Positions 6,269 through 11,789 of a stretch of DNA of 13,603 nucleotides are shown here, in pieces. Under the pieces are notes generated by a model. It was not told the origin of the DNA. It saw only the letters and a program-made list of their open reading frames with translations, and did not search any database. This DNA is from JBHIEE01 sp046760445 (lineage in GTDB: Bacteria; Acidobacteriota; Aminicenantia; JdFR-78): the NCBI GenBank assembly GCA_046760445.1, contig JBHIEE010000080.1, positions 1-13,603 of the forward strand. The letters run 5' to 3'. Position 1 is the stretch's first letter. Each line of letters opens with the position of its first letter. Position numbers and translations under genes: made by a program.

Positions 6269-8011
6269 ATGGAAAAGAAAATAACTTTATACTCTACATT
6301 ATTGTCCTGTATTTTTGTTTTTGGATTTTTTATTTTTTCCAATAGGGCTGAGGCAGCTGATGCCACTTTGTTTTTAAGTCCGCCAAGCGGAACCTATCAA
6401 GTTGGAGGTACTTTTCCAGTTAGTTTGAGAGTAAATACTGGAACCCAAGCAATTAATGCTGCCGATGCTATTTTGGTTTTTGATCCTGCTAAAATACAGG
6501 TTCAAAGTGTTTCTAAGGCAAATTCTATTTTTACTCTTTGGGTTCAGGAGCCGGTTTTTTCCAATAGTGCTGGAACTATTTCTTTTGCTGGAGGAAAGCC
6601 CAGTCCTGGTTATCTTGGGAGCTCAGGAGAAATCATTACTATCACTTTTAAAGTTTTAACTACCGGCATTGCTAGTATTAACTTTTCTTCAGGTTCAGTT
6701 TTAGCTGACGATGGAAAGGGAACCAATATCTTATCCAGTTTAATTTCCGGTCTTTATACTTTGGGTGCCAGAGAAATTGAAACTCTTCCTCCAGAAGAAG
6801 GTGTTTTGCCTCCAACTCCTGGCCAGTTTCCCGCTGCCCCAGTTGTTTCTTCTCCTACTCATCCTGAAGAAAGAAAATGGTACGCCAACAATAATCCAGA
6901 GTTTTCTTGGAAGCTGCCCTCTGATATTATTGGAGTAAGCTTACTTTTGAACCAAAGTCCAATAGCTGACCCCGGACCAATTTCCGATGGCTTAATGAGT
7001 TCAATAAAATTTGAAGATATCAGAGATGGTATCTGGTATTTCCACATTAAATTCGAAAATCAGAACGGCTGGGGCAGTATTGCCCACCGCAAAGTTCTAA
7101 TTGATACTAGTCCTCCCAGCCCCTTTGAAATTGGAGTGGAGAGAGAAAATCCAACTGATCCTCAACCGATTATTCTTTTTGGCACCACTGATGACCTTTC
7201 GGGGCTAGCCCATTACGAAATTAGAATTGGTCCCGGGGATTCCTTTTTGGTTTTTGAAGAAAGCACCAAAGAAAGTCCTTACAAACTTCCTGCCCAAGCT
7301 CCCGGAAGACATCAAATTACAATTAAAGCTTCAGACAAAGCTGGGAACTTTGCTCTTTCCTCGGCCGAAGTTCAGGTTTTTCCAATTGAATCGCCAAAAA
7401 TTTTAAAAATCCCCAGAAGAATAAGAATGGGAGAAGCTTTAGAGATAGAAGGCACAGCTTTGCCTGAAGTAACAGTTAGAATCTTTATTCAAAAAATTAG
7501 AGAAGAACCTATTCTTTCGGAAACAAAAGCTAGTCCACAGGGTTCTTGGGGACTTCTTTACGATAAAGTATTAAGAGAAGGAGATTATGAAATCTGGGCT
7601 CAAGCTCAAGATAAAAGAGGAGCTTTGAGTTATCCCACTGGGATATATCTTTTGGAAGTTGGCTTGCCCCCTTTTTTAAAAATTGGTAAGATAGTAATAG
7701 ATTATATAAGTATTATGTTAACATTAATCGTTCTCGTTATCGGTGCTGTTGTGGCCCTCATCTATATCCGTCACCGAATTTCTGTTTGGCGCAGGAGACT
7801 GAGAAGAGAGACCAAAGAGGTAGTTTTAAGTGTTGCCAAGGCCTTTAAGTTGCTGGAGGAGAAAGTCAAGAATGAAGTTGAGCATTTTGACAAGAGAGGT
7901 GGTTTGACTAAAAAAGAAAAAGAAGTTCGAGATAACTTACTTGAAGCTTTAGAAGCTTCCCGAGATATTATCGGCAAAGAAATTGAAGATGTAGAAAGAG
8001 AGCTAGAATAG
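6269..8011 (+). CDS. Membrane-anchored cohesin-domain protein 2 with cytoplasmic coiled-coil tail
   Basis: The 580-residue protein has a signal peptide (hydrophobic 7-23, cleavage after AEA at residue 29). A cohesin domain at about 32-163 carries ATLFLSPPSG, a GG.FPVSLRV strand, VFDPAKI and ISFAGG. A Pro-rich linker (about 172-195) is followed by an FN3/Y_Y_Y-like module (about 198-280, with DGIWYFH and GWG), a second FN3-like module (about 283-371, with DKAGN) related to that of cohesin protein 1, and an Ig-like module (about 376-464) of the EIEGTALPE type also seen in the dockerin protein. A transmembrane helix (about 476-500) leads to an Arg-rich stop and roughly 75 charged, helical residues that look like a coiled coil. 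It is the last gene of the operon, ends in TAG and is followed by a terminator. The cytoplasmic tail could oligomerise or bind a partner; this is inference. Confidence 0.87.
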   Translation: MEKKITLYSTLLSCIFVFGFFIFSNRAEAADATLFLSPPSGTYQVGGTFPVSLRVNTGTQAINAADAILVFDPAKIQVQSVSKANSIFTLWVQEPVFSNSAGTISFAGGKPSPGYLGSSGEIITITFKVLTTGIASINFSSGSVLADDGKGTNILSSLISGLYTLGAREIETLPPEEGVLPPTPGQFPAAPVVSSPTHPEERKWYANNNPEFSWKLPSDIIGVSLLLNQSPIADPGPISDGLMSSIKFEDIRDGIWYFHIKFENQNGWGSIAHRKVLIDTSPPSPFEIGVERENPTDPQPIILFGTTDDLSGLAHYEIRIGPGDSFLVFEESTKESPYKLPAQAPGRHQITIKASDKAGNFALSSAEVQVFPIESPKILKIPRRIRMGEALEIEGTALPEVTVRIFIQKIREEPILSETKASPQGSWGLLYDKVLREGDYEIWAQAQDKRGALSYPTGIYLLEVGLPPFLKIGKIVIDYISIMLTLIVLVIGAVVALIYIRHRISVWRRRLRRETKEVVLSVAKAFKLLEEKVKNEVEHFDKRGGLTKKEKEVRDNLLEALEASRDIIGKEIEDVERELE

Positions 8012-8044
8012 ATTATCTTTGACTTAATTTATTTTTTCAAAAGT

Positions 8045-8070
8045 CTGCCTTCACTTCTGGCAGGTTTTTT
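8045..8070 (+). terminator. Rho-independent terminator of the surface operon
   Basis: CTGCC (8045-8049) pairs with GGCAG (8059-8063), extended by G-T pairs outside, and is followed by T6 at 8065-8070. It lies 34 nt after the last stop codon of the operon. Confidence 0.75.
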
Positions 8071-8074
8071 ATTT

Positions 8075-8100
8075 TCTCAATTTAGCTATTTGAGATTTTT
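8075..8100 (+). terminator. Possible second, weak terminator
   Basis: TCTCAA (8075-8080) pairs with TTGAGA (8090-8095), followed by T5. The stem is AT-rich and weak; it may back up the terminator at 8045-8070. Confidence 0.35.
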
Positions 8101-8144
8101 CTTCTTTATAATTATTTCGAGAATACTTTTTGGGTTGTTTGGGG

Positions 8145-8172
8145 TTGACTTTTTTGTGATTGTAATTAAATT
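8145..8172 (+). promoter_or_regulatory. Candidate promoter for the first small gene
   Basis: TTGACT at 8145-8150 is 5/6 to the -35 consensus. A TAAATT at 8167-8172, after a 16-bp spacer, is a modest -10. The 16-bp spacer is the same as at the better candidates 8428-8455, 10383-10410 and 12520-12547. The predicted transcript would start about 20 nt before the ATG. Confidence 0.45.
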
Positions 8173-8198
8173 AATCTATACCAAAGGAAGTGTTTGGG

Positions 8199-8372
8199 AT
8201 GGCAGAAGAAATAAAAAAAGGTAAGAAAATTTCAAAAGAAAGATTAAAGGAAGAAGGCTGGAAGGAGGTAGGTCCTTTTGGAAAAGATTTTTTGCTCTTT
8301 GAAAAAGGAGATTATCAAATAGCCTGGGACCCAGAAACTGAGATTGTGCAGCTCGTGAGAAAAAAGCCATAA
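8199..8372 (+). CDS. Small charged protein of unknown function (57 residues)
   Basis: The ATG at 8199 has an AAAGGAAG SD at 8183-8190. A GTG at 8190 in the same frame overlaps that SD, so ATG is preferred. The protein is Lys/Glu-rich with a helical first half (KKISKERLKEEGWKEV, residues 9-24) and a beta-like second half (FLLFEKGDYQIAWDP, residues 31-45, then EIVQLV). There is no signal peptide or membrane segment, so it is probably cytoplasmic. I do not recognise a named family. It is a paralogue of the next small gene, sharing KIS(K/R)E.L....W and the central FEK. With its own promoter-like site, SD and terminator, it looks like a monocistronic unit. Independent conservation of the pair supports that it is real despite its size. 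Confidence 0.75.
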   Translation: MAEEIKKGKKISKERLKEEGWKEVGPFGKDFLLFEKGDYQIAWDPETEIVQLVRKKP

Positions 8373-8377
8373 AACAA

Positions 8378-8408
8378 GAGGTAGTCTAAAACAGCTACCC
8401 TCTTTTTT
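8378..8408 (+). terminator. Rho-independent terminator of the first small gene
   Basis: GAGGTAG (8378-8384) pairs with CTACCCTC (8395-8402) with one bulged C, followed by T6 at 8403-8408. It begins 5 nt after the stop codon. Its stem core resembles the terminator after the second small gene. Confidence 0.7.
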
Positions 8409-8427
8409 GATTAGCTCCACTAAACTA

Positions 8428-8455
8428 TTGACATAAGTTTATGGCTTGATAAAAT
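8428..8455 (+). promoter_or_regulatory. Strong sigma70-like promoter for the second small gene
   Basis: A perfect -35, TTGACA at 8428-8433, is followed after 16 bp by TAAAAT at 8450-8455, with TG at 8447-8448 making an extended -10. The predicted start is near 8462, giving a leader of about 40 nt before the ACG start. Confidence 0.75.
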
Positions 8456-8486
8456 ATTAGCTCAGTATCTCTACAATCTAGTAGAC

Positions 8487-8494
8487 AAAGGAGG
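8487..8494 (+). promoter_or_regulatory. Strong Shine-Dalgarno site in front of an ACG start
   Basis: AAAGGAGG lies 8 nt before the ACG at 8503. A TAG occupies 8500-8502 immediately before ACG, and no ATG, GTG or TTG lies in a suitable position, so this site points to ACG as the initiation codon. Confidence 0.7.
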
Positions 8495-8502
8495 TTTTTT
8501 AG

Positions 8503-8700
8503 ACGAGCACAGACAGCGAGAAAAACGGAGAAAAAATAAGCCGAGAAGGATTAGAAAAAAATGATTGGAAACGTATTGAGCCCCCGTCTAATTTGGGTGT
8601 CCCTGATATAGATGTATTCGAAAAGGCAGGTAAAAGAATTATCTTAAATCCTGACGGAAGTTATATGAAAATACCAGGCAATTTCAACCTTCTGGATTAA
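8503..8700 (+). CDS. Small protein paralogous to 8199-8372, apparent ACG start (65 residues)
   Basis: The frame runs from ACG 8503 to TAA 8698-8700. The sequence KISREGLEKNDWKRI (residues 11-25) aligns with KISKERLKEEGWKEV of the preceding small protein, and FEK (39-41) followed by a beta-like stretch also matches, so the frame is coding. The stop codon directly before ACG fixes the upper limit. The first standard in-frame start, a TTG near 8593, would delete the conserved helix, and the only ATG (8664) is near the end. The SD with ideal spacing, a strong promoter and a terminator indicate an active gene. Alternatives are a base error or a mutation turning ATG into ACG. The protein is charged, has no signal peptide, and belongs to no family I recognise. 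Confidence 0.65.
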   Translation, partial: TSTDSEKNGEKISREGLEKNDWKRIEPPSNLGVPDIDVFEKAGKRIILNPDGSYMKIPGNFNLLD

Positions 8701-8714
8701 CAAAACAAAAATAG

Positions 8715-8741
8715 GGTAGCATAAAGCTACCTTCTTTTTTT
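8715..8741 (+). terminator. Rho-independent terminator of the second small gene
   Basis: GGTAGC (8715-8720) and GCTACC (8726-8731) form a perfect 6-bp stem with a 5-nt loop, followed by TTC and T7. It begins 14 nt after the stop codon. Confidence 0.8.
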
Positions 8742-8767
8742 AGAAATTTCAGCTCTTTTTTAAATTG

Positions 8768-8776
8768 TGATATGAT
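8768..8776 (+). promoter_or_regulatory. Candidate extended -10 element for the transposase gene
   Basis: TGATATGAT is a TGn extended -10 with TATGAT at 8771-8776. No good -35 is present. A transcript from it would carry the inverse REP-like hairpin (8800-8818) in a leader of about 80 nt. Confidence 0.35.
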
Positions 8777-8799
8777 TAAAAATGAATAAGGTAACGATT

Positions 8800-8820
8800 T
8801 CCGACGTCGCACGTCCGACA
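8800..8820 (-). repeat. REP-like hairpin, inverse copy upstream of the transposase
   Basis: Read on the - strand this is the GACGTGCGACGTC motif (8803-8815) found three more times on the + strand. Its arms GACGT/ACGTC enclose a 3-nt loop, with further outer pairs broken by one mismatch. Position and inverse orientation relative to the downstream copies fit the left flank of a REP/RAYT unit. Confidence 0.7.
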
Positions 8821-8859
8821 CTCAAAAAACAATGATGCTTAATACTTAAACATGAAAAT

Positions 8860-9537
8860 ATGAAAGGAGATTTCTTTCATCTTTTAAATAGGGGAGTTGA
8901 GAAGAGAAAAATTTTCCTTAAAGAAAATGATTATCTGAGATTCATTCATAATCTTTATGACTTTAACGATGTGGAGAATGTCATTTTCCCTTACTATAAA
9001 AGAAAAACCCTTCATTCAGACGTGCGACGTCCGAAAAAGGGAAAAAAAGGGTTAGTAGATATTCTTTGTTGGTGTCTAATGCCCAATCACCCTCATATTT
9101 TTGCTCAGGATAAGATCAACGGTGGTGTGAGTATATTCTCCAAGAAAATAATTGGTGGCTACACTAAATATTTCAATGAAGTCAATAAAAGAGAAGGGGT
9201 TTTATTCCAGGGAAGAACTCGAATTATTAAAATAACTCGAGATGCCCATTTTATTCATCTCCCTTTTTATATAATGGCCAACCCTCTTGATTTGATAGAG
9301 CCAAACTGGCGTGAAGAAGGAATCCGAGACTCCGAGGCAGCTATGAATTTTTTGGAGAATTTTGAATATTCGAGTTTGAAAGATTTAATCGGGGAAGAAA
9401 ACTTTCCATTTGTAATTAACAAAAAACTATTCTATGAATTGCTTAACACCGATGAGAAAGAATTTAAAAAGGATTTCAGCAGATGGCTCAAAGACCGTCG
9501 CTATAGGGAACTTAATTTTAAAGAAATTGAATTCTAA
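8860..9537 (+). CDS. Y1-type (IS200/REP-associated, RAYT-like) transposase
   Basis: The 225-residue protein has the family landmarks in order: the N-terminal FHLLNRGVEKRKIF strand (6-19), the metal-binding histidine pair in CLMPNHPH (72-79), and the tyrosine helix IIGGYTKYFN (97-106) followed by GVLFQGR (113-119) and a YIMANP motif (137-142). Y1 enzymes cut and rejoin single-stranded DNA with the HUH pair and a tyrosine, here Y101 or Y104. The histidine pair is H-P-H rather than H-hydrophobic-H, which is unusual. REP-like hairpins lie on both sides and one is inside the gene, where it encodes DVRRP (54-58). No accessory tnpB is present, which fits a RAYT rather than IS605. ATG 8860 follows an in-frame stop at 8833; no SD is visible. 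Length is normal, and activity is uncertain because of the altered motif. Confidence 0.85.
   Translation: MKGDFFHLLNRGVEKRKIFLKENDYLRFIHNLYDFNDVENVIFPYYKRKTLHSDVRRPKKGKKGLVDILCWCLMPNHPHIFAQDKINGGVSIFSKKIIGGYTKYFNEVNKREGVLFQGRTRIIKITRDAHFIHLPFYIMANPLDLIEPNWREEGIRDSEAAMNFLENFEYSSLKDLIGEENFPFVINKKLFYELLNTDEKEFKKDFSRWLKDRRYRELNFKEIEF
9017..9033 (+). repeat. REP-like hairpin inside the transposase gene
   Basis: GACGTGCGACGTC lies at 9019-9031, identical to the two downstream copies, in a Lys-rich variable loop of the protein (codons 53-58). It keeps the reading frame. Confidence 0.75.
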
Positions 9538-9539
9538 TC

Positions 9540-9557
9540 TCGGACGTGCGACGTCTG
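9540..9557 (+). repeat. REP-like hairpin, first downstream copy
   Basis: GACGTGCGACGTC at 9543-9555 follows the transposase stop by 5 nt, with arms extended by C-G and G-T pairs. It pairs with the next copy to form a tandem doublet. Confidence 0.75.
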
Positions 9558-9558
9558 T

Positions 9559-9578
9559 TGGACGTGCGACGTCCGACA
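9559..9578 (+). repeat. REP-like hairpin, second downstream copy
   Basis: GGACGTGCGACGTCC (9560-9574) is a perfect hairpin with 6-bp arms and a GCG loop. Its right flank, CGTCCGACA, is also the right flank of the copy at 8800-8820. The spacing of 18 nt from the previous copy resembles a BIME-like arrangement. Confidence 0.75.
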
Positions 9579-9612
9579 GCCCTTTAGATAAAAAAACAAT
9601 AGGTATAATTCA

Positions 9613-10359
9613 ATGAGTATTTTATTTTATATAATTATCTCTACTTTTTTGATTAGTCTTATTGCCTTTGCTGGAGCTTTGACTTTGTTTTTGAAAGAAA
9701 AACTATTAGATAAAATTCTTTTGATTTTAGTAGCTTTTTCGGCTGGGATTCTAATCGGGGGAGCGTTTTTACATTTAATTCCAGAAGCAATTGAAAGAGT
9801 TACACCTGATGAGGTTTTGAATCTTTTTTTATATTTAATTCTTGGATTTTGCACCTTCTTTGTTTTAGAAAACTTTATTGGGTGGCATCACCATCACAAA
9901 AGAGAACATCTTGCTATAAAGCCATTTTCTTACTTACTTCTAATTTCAGACAGCATCCATAATTTTATTGATGGTTTAATCATTGCCGCCTCCTTTGTAA
10001 TTTCATTTCCGGTCGGAGTAGTTACTGCCTTAGCCGTAGCCCTCCATGAGATTCCTCAAGAGATTGGAGACTTTGGAATTTTAATTTATGGAGGATTTAA
10101 AAAGGAGAAGGCTTTGGTTTTAAACTTTTTATCAGCTATTACGGTAATTTTTGGTGGAATTGTGGGCTTTTTTCTTTCAGAGGAAATAGGAAAATCAATT
10201 GTTTTTTTGTTGCCTTTTGCGGCTGGAAATTTTATTTATATTGCTTCCTCTGACTTGATTCCTGAAATTAAGCACCAAGCTAGTCTTAAGAAATTAATAA
10301 TCAATTTTTTTGTCTTTTTGCTTGGAATAGTTCTAATGCTATTGATAAAACTGCTTTAA
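9613..10359 (+). CDS. ZIP-family divalent metal transporter
   Basis: The 248-residue protein is almost entirely hydrophobic with about eight predicted helices. ZIP carriers move Zn2+, Fe2+ or similar ions into the cytoplasm. The family signature is clear: helix 4 holds HNFIDG (116-121) and helix 5 HEIPQEIGD (145-153), which together make the binuclear metal site. Helix 2 carries GAFLHLIPEA (50-59). The loop between helices 3 and 4 is His-rich (WHHHHKREH, 91-99), as is usual for a cytoplasmic metal-sensing loop in ZIPs. The length is normal for bacterial ZupT/GufA-type members. The metal specificity cannot be read from sequence. ATG 9613 has only a weak AGG 9 nt upstream. It follows the transposase repeats and is probably a separate unit; no terminator is visible after it. 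Confidence 0.92.
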   Translation: MSILFYIIISTFLISLIAFAGALTLFLKEKLLDKILLILVAFSAGILIGGAFLHLIPEAIERVTPDEVLNLFLYLILGFCTFFVLENFIGWHHHHKREHLAIKPFSYLLLISDSIHNFIDGLIIAASFVISFPVGVVTALAVALHEIPQEIGDFGILIYGGFKKEKALVLNFLSAITVIFGGIVGFFLSEEIGKSIVFLLPFAAGNFIYIASSDLIPEIKHQASLKKLIINFFVFLLGIVLMLLIKLL

Positions 10360-10382
10360 AATTACTTTATCTGGAGACTGGT

Positions 10383-10410
10383 TTGACACGATATTTTGAT
10401 GGGATATAAT
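10383..10410 (+). promoter_or_regulatory. Consensus sigma70-like promoter upstream of the glycosyltransferase
   Basis: Perfect TTGACA (10383-10388) and perfect TATAAT (10405-10410) are separated by 16 bp. The predicted start near 10417 gives a leader of about 115 nt that includes the hairpin at 10451-10471 and the repeat element at 10489-10534. Confidence 0.8.
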
Positions 10411-10450
10411 GGAAACTATGTAAAAACATTCATAATAAATAATATTTATT

Positions 10451-10473
10451 AGTCCCGCTTATAACGGGATTTT
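10451..10473 (+). terminator. Hairpin with short T-run in the glycosyltransferase leader (possible attenuator)
   Basis: AGTCCCG (10451-10457) pairs with CGGGATT (10465-10471) through one G-T pair, with a 7-nt loop, and only about four T residues follow. It lies between the strong promoter and the gene, so it could attenuate transcription, or end a short untranslated RNA of about 55 nt. Confidence 0.4.
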
Positions 10474-10488
10474 AAAATAGTTTCATTA

Positions 10489-10534
10489 TGACCCTTCGAT
10501 AAACTCAGGGTCATACTGAGCTTGTCGAAGTATG
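10489..10534. repeat. Interspersed inverted-repeat element overlapping the glycosyltransferase start codon
   Basis: TGACCCT (10489-10495) pairs with AGGGTCA (10507-10513), and CATACT (10512-10517) pairs with AGTATG (10529-10534). In addition CTTCGATAAACTCAG (10494-10508) is a near-perfect inverse of CTGAGCTTGTCGAAG (10516-10530), with two differences. The CTTCGACAAGCTCAG-type core resembles, from memory, a short element scattered through many environmental bacterial genomes. The last ATG of the element is the start codon of the next gene. Confidence 0.65.
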
Positions 10535-11707
10535 AAAATTCTATTCCTCTATGATTTCCCCTTATGGGGATCAGGGAGTGGTGCTTATATCAGGAATCTT
10601 GTTGCCCAATTAGTTAAATTAAACTATAAAATAGGCATTATTTGCCCAGAAGAACGCCGTTTTTTAGAAGAAAAGATTAAACAATACCGAGTTAGCCCTC
10701 CTCAAACTCCGGTTTTTGTTGGTCACCCAGAATTAAAAGGAGCTAAAAAATATTCAGAGTTAAGCGAGAGAGAAATTACCGACATTTATAAATCTTATTT
10801 AGGTACGACCCTGGAAGCGGTAGCAAACTTTGAGCCAGACTTAATCCATGTTCAGCACCTCTCTTTAATTAGTTGGGTGGCAAGATACATTAATGCCTTA
10901 AAGAATATTAAATATATCATCACCTCCCACGGAAGTTGTTTATATGACATTCTTTCTGACAAGAGATATCTGCCTTTATGTGAGGATGCAGTGAAAGCAG
11001 CACAAGCCATTACCGTGGTTAGCGGAGACACGCGGACAAAATTTCTGAGAACTTTTGGTCGGCAATTTTCCAAGAATCTTCACATTATTCCCGGAGGAGT
11101 GGATATGAGCGCTTTTCCTTCCCAATTTGACACGTCTCTTATTGATGAGAAGTATGGAATGAAAAATAAAAAAGTGGTTCTCTTTACCGGTCGGCTTGTA
11201 TCTCAAAAGGGAGTAAGATATTTAGTCAGGGCAGCAAAGGATATAAAAGGAGAATTGGTTTTAATCGGAGAAGGGCCAGAGAAACAATATTTAATTAGTC
11301 TTATTGAAAAAAAAGGTCTAAAAAATGTTCGTCTTTTAGGATATGTATCAAGCGAAGAGTTGCCTAAATTTTATTATCGAGCCGATGTCTTTGTTACTCC
11401 TTCTGTCTGGGATGAACCTTTAGGATTGACAATATTGGAAGCTATGGCAGCTAAAACTCCAGTAGTAGCTACTAGAAAAGGGGGAATTCCGCTTTTGGTT
11501 AAACCAGGTTTCAATGGAGTATTTGTCAGACCAAGAAATTCAGAAAAAATTGCCCAAGCTGTAAATAAACTATTAGAAAATGATAAACTAAGAAAGAAAA
11601 TGGGAGAGGCAGCAAGGGAGACAGTTGAGAAGAAATTCACTTGGAAAAGAACTGCTAAAAAATTCAACAGTCTTTATAAAAAAATTTGCGGAAGTAATAA
11701 AAGGTAA
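10532..11707 (+). CDS. GT4-family (GT-B fold) glycosyltransferase
   Basis: The 391-residue protein has the length and two-domain layout of GT4 retaining enzymes that move sugar from a nucleotide-sugar donor to a glycan or lipid acceptor. Visible landmarks are the N-terminal Rossmann start MKILFLYDFPLWGSGSG (1-17) with a glycine-rich loop, HVQHL (106-110), TSHGS (131-135), the interdomain IIPGGVD (185-191), FTGRLVSQKG (218-227) and the EPLGLTILE E-x7-E motif (295-303), which contacts the donor. There is no signal peptide or membrane helix; it would act at the inner face of the membrane. The acceptor cannot be inferred. No SD is present; the start codon sits in the repeat element. A role in glycosylating the Thr/Ser-rich surface proteins is possible but speculative. 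Confidence 0.92.
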   Translation: MKILFLYDFPLWGSGSGAYIRNLVAQLVKLNYKIGIICPEERRFLEEKIKQYRVSPPQTPVFVGHPELKGAKKYSELSEREITDIYKSYLGTTLEAVANFEPDLIHVQHLSLISWVARYINALKNIKYIITSHGSCLYDILSDKRYLPLCEDAVKAAQAITVVSGDTRTKFLRTFGRQFSKNLHIIPGGVDMSAFPSQFDTSLIDEKYGMKNKKVVLFTGRLVSQKGVRYLVRAAKDIKGELVLIGEGPEKQYLISLIEKKGLKNVRLLGYVSSEELPKFYYRADVFVTPSVWDEPLGLTILEAMAAKTPVVATRKGGIPLLVKPGFNGVFVRPRNSEKIAQAVNKLLENDKLRKKMGEAARETVEKKFTWKRTAKKFNSLYKKICGSNKR

Positions 11708-11774
11708 ACTGTTGATAAGTTTAAATAATAGGACACAATTTTGATAGCACCCGAAAAAAAACAAAATGGAGAAA

Positions 11775-11786
11775 TAAGGAGGTGAT
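11775..11786 (+). promoter_or_regulatory. Full-length Shine-Dalgarno site deciding a TTG start
   Basis: TAAGGAGGTGAT is the exact complement of the common bacterial 16S rRNA 3' tail over 12 nt. The AGGAGG core ends 7 nt before TTG 11790, so it fixes that codon as the start. Confidence 0.85.
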
Positions 11787-11789
11787 TTA

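Noticed and set aside
8190..8198. GTG at 8190 as start of the first small gene
   Set aside because: It overlaps the AAAGGAAG SD; ATG 8199 has suitable spacing.
8782..8835. A 17-codon frame in phase with the transposase, ended by TGA
   Set aside because: It encodes the inverse hairpin and has no SD. Reading TGA as a sense codon is excluded because the long genes use no in-frame TGA.
9604..9609. TATAAT just before the ZIP gene as a -10 element
   Set aside because: It ends 3 nt before the ATG, so transcription would begin inside the gene, and no good -35 is present.
11374..11667. Minus-strand frames inside the glycosyltransferase and other genes
   Set aside because: They mirror conserved coding sequence on the + strand and show no SD, promoter or family motif.
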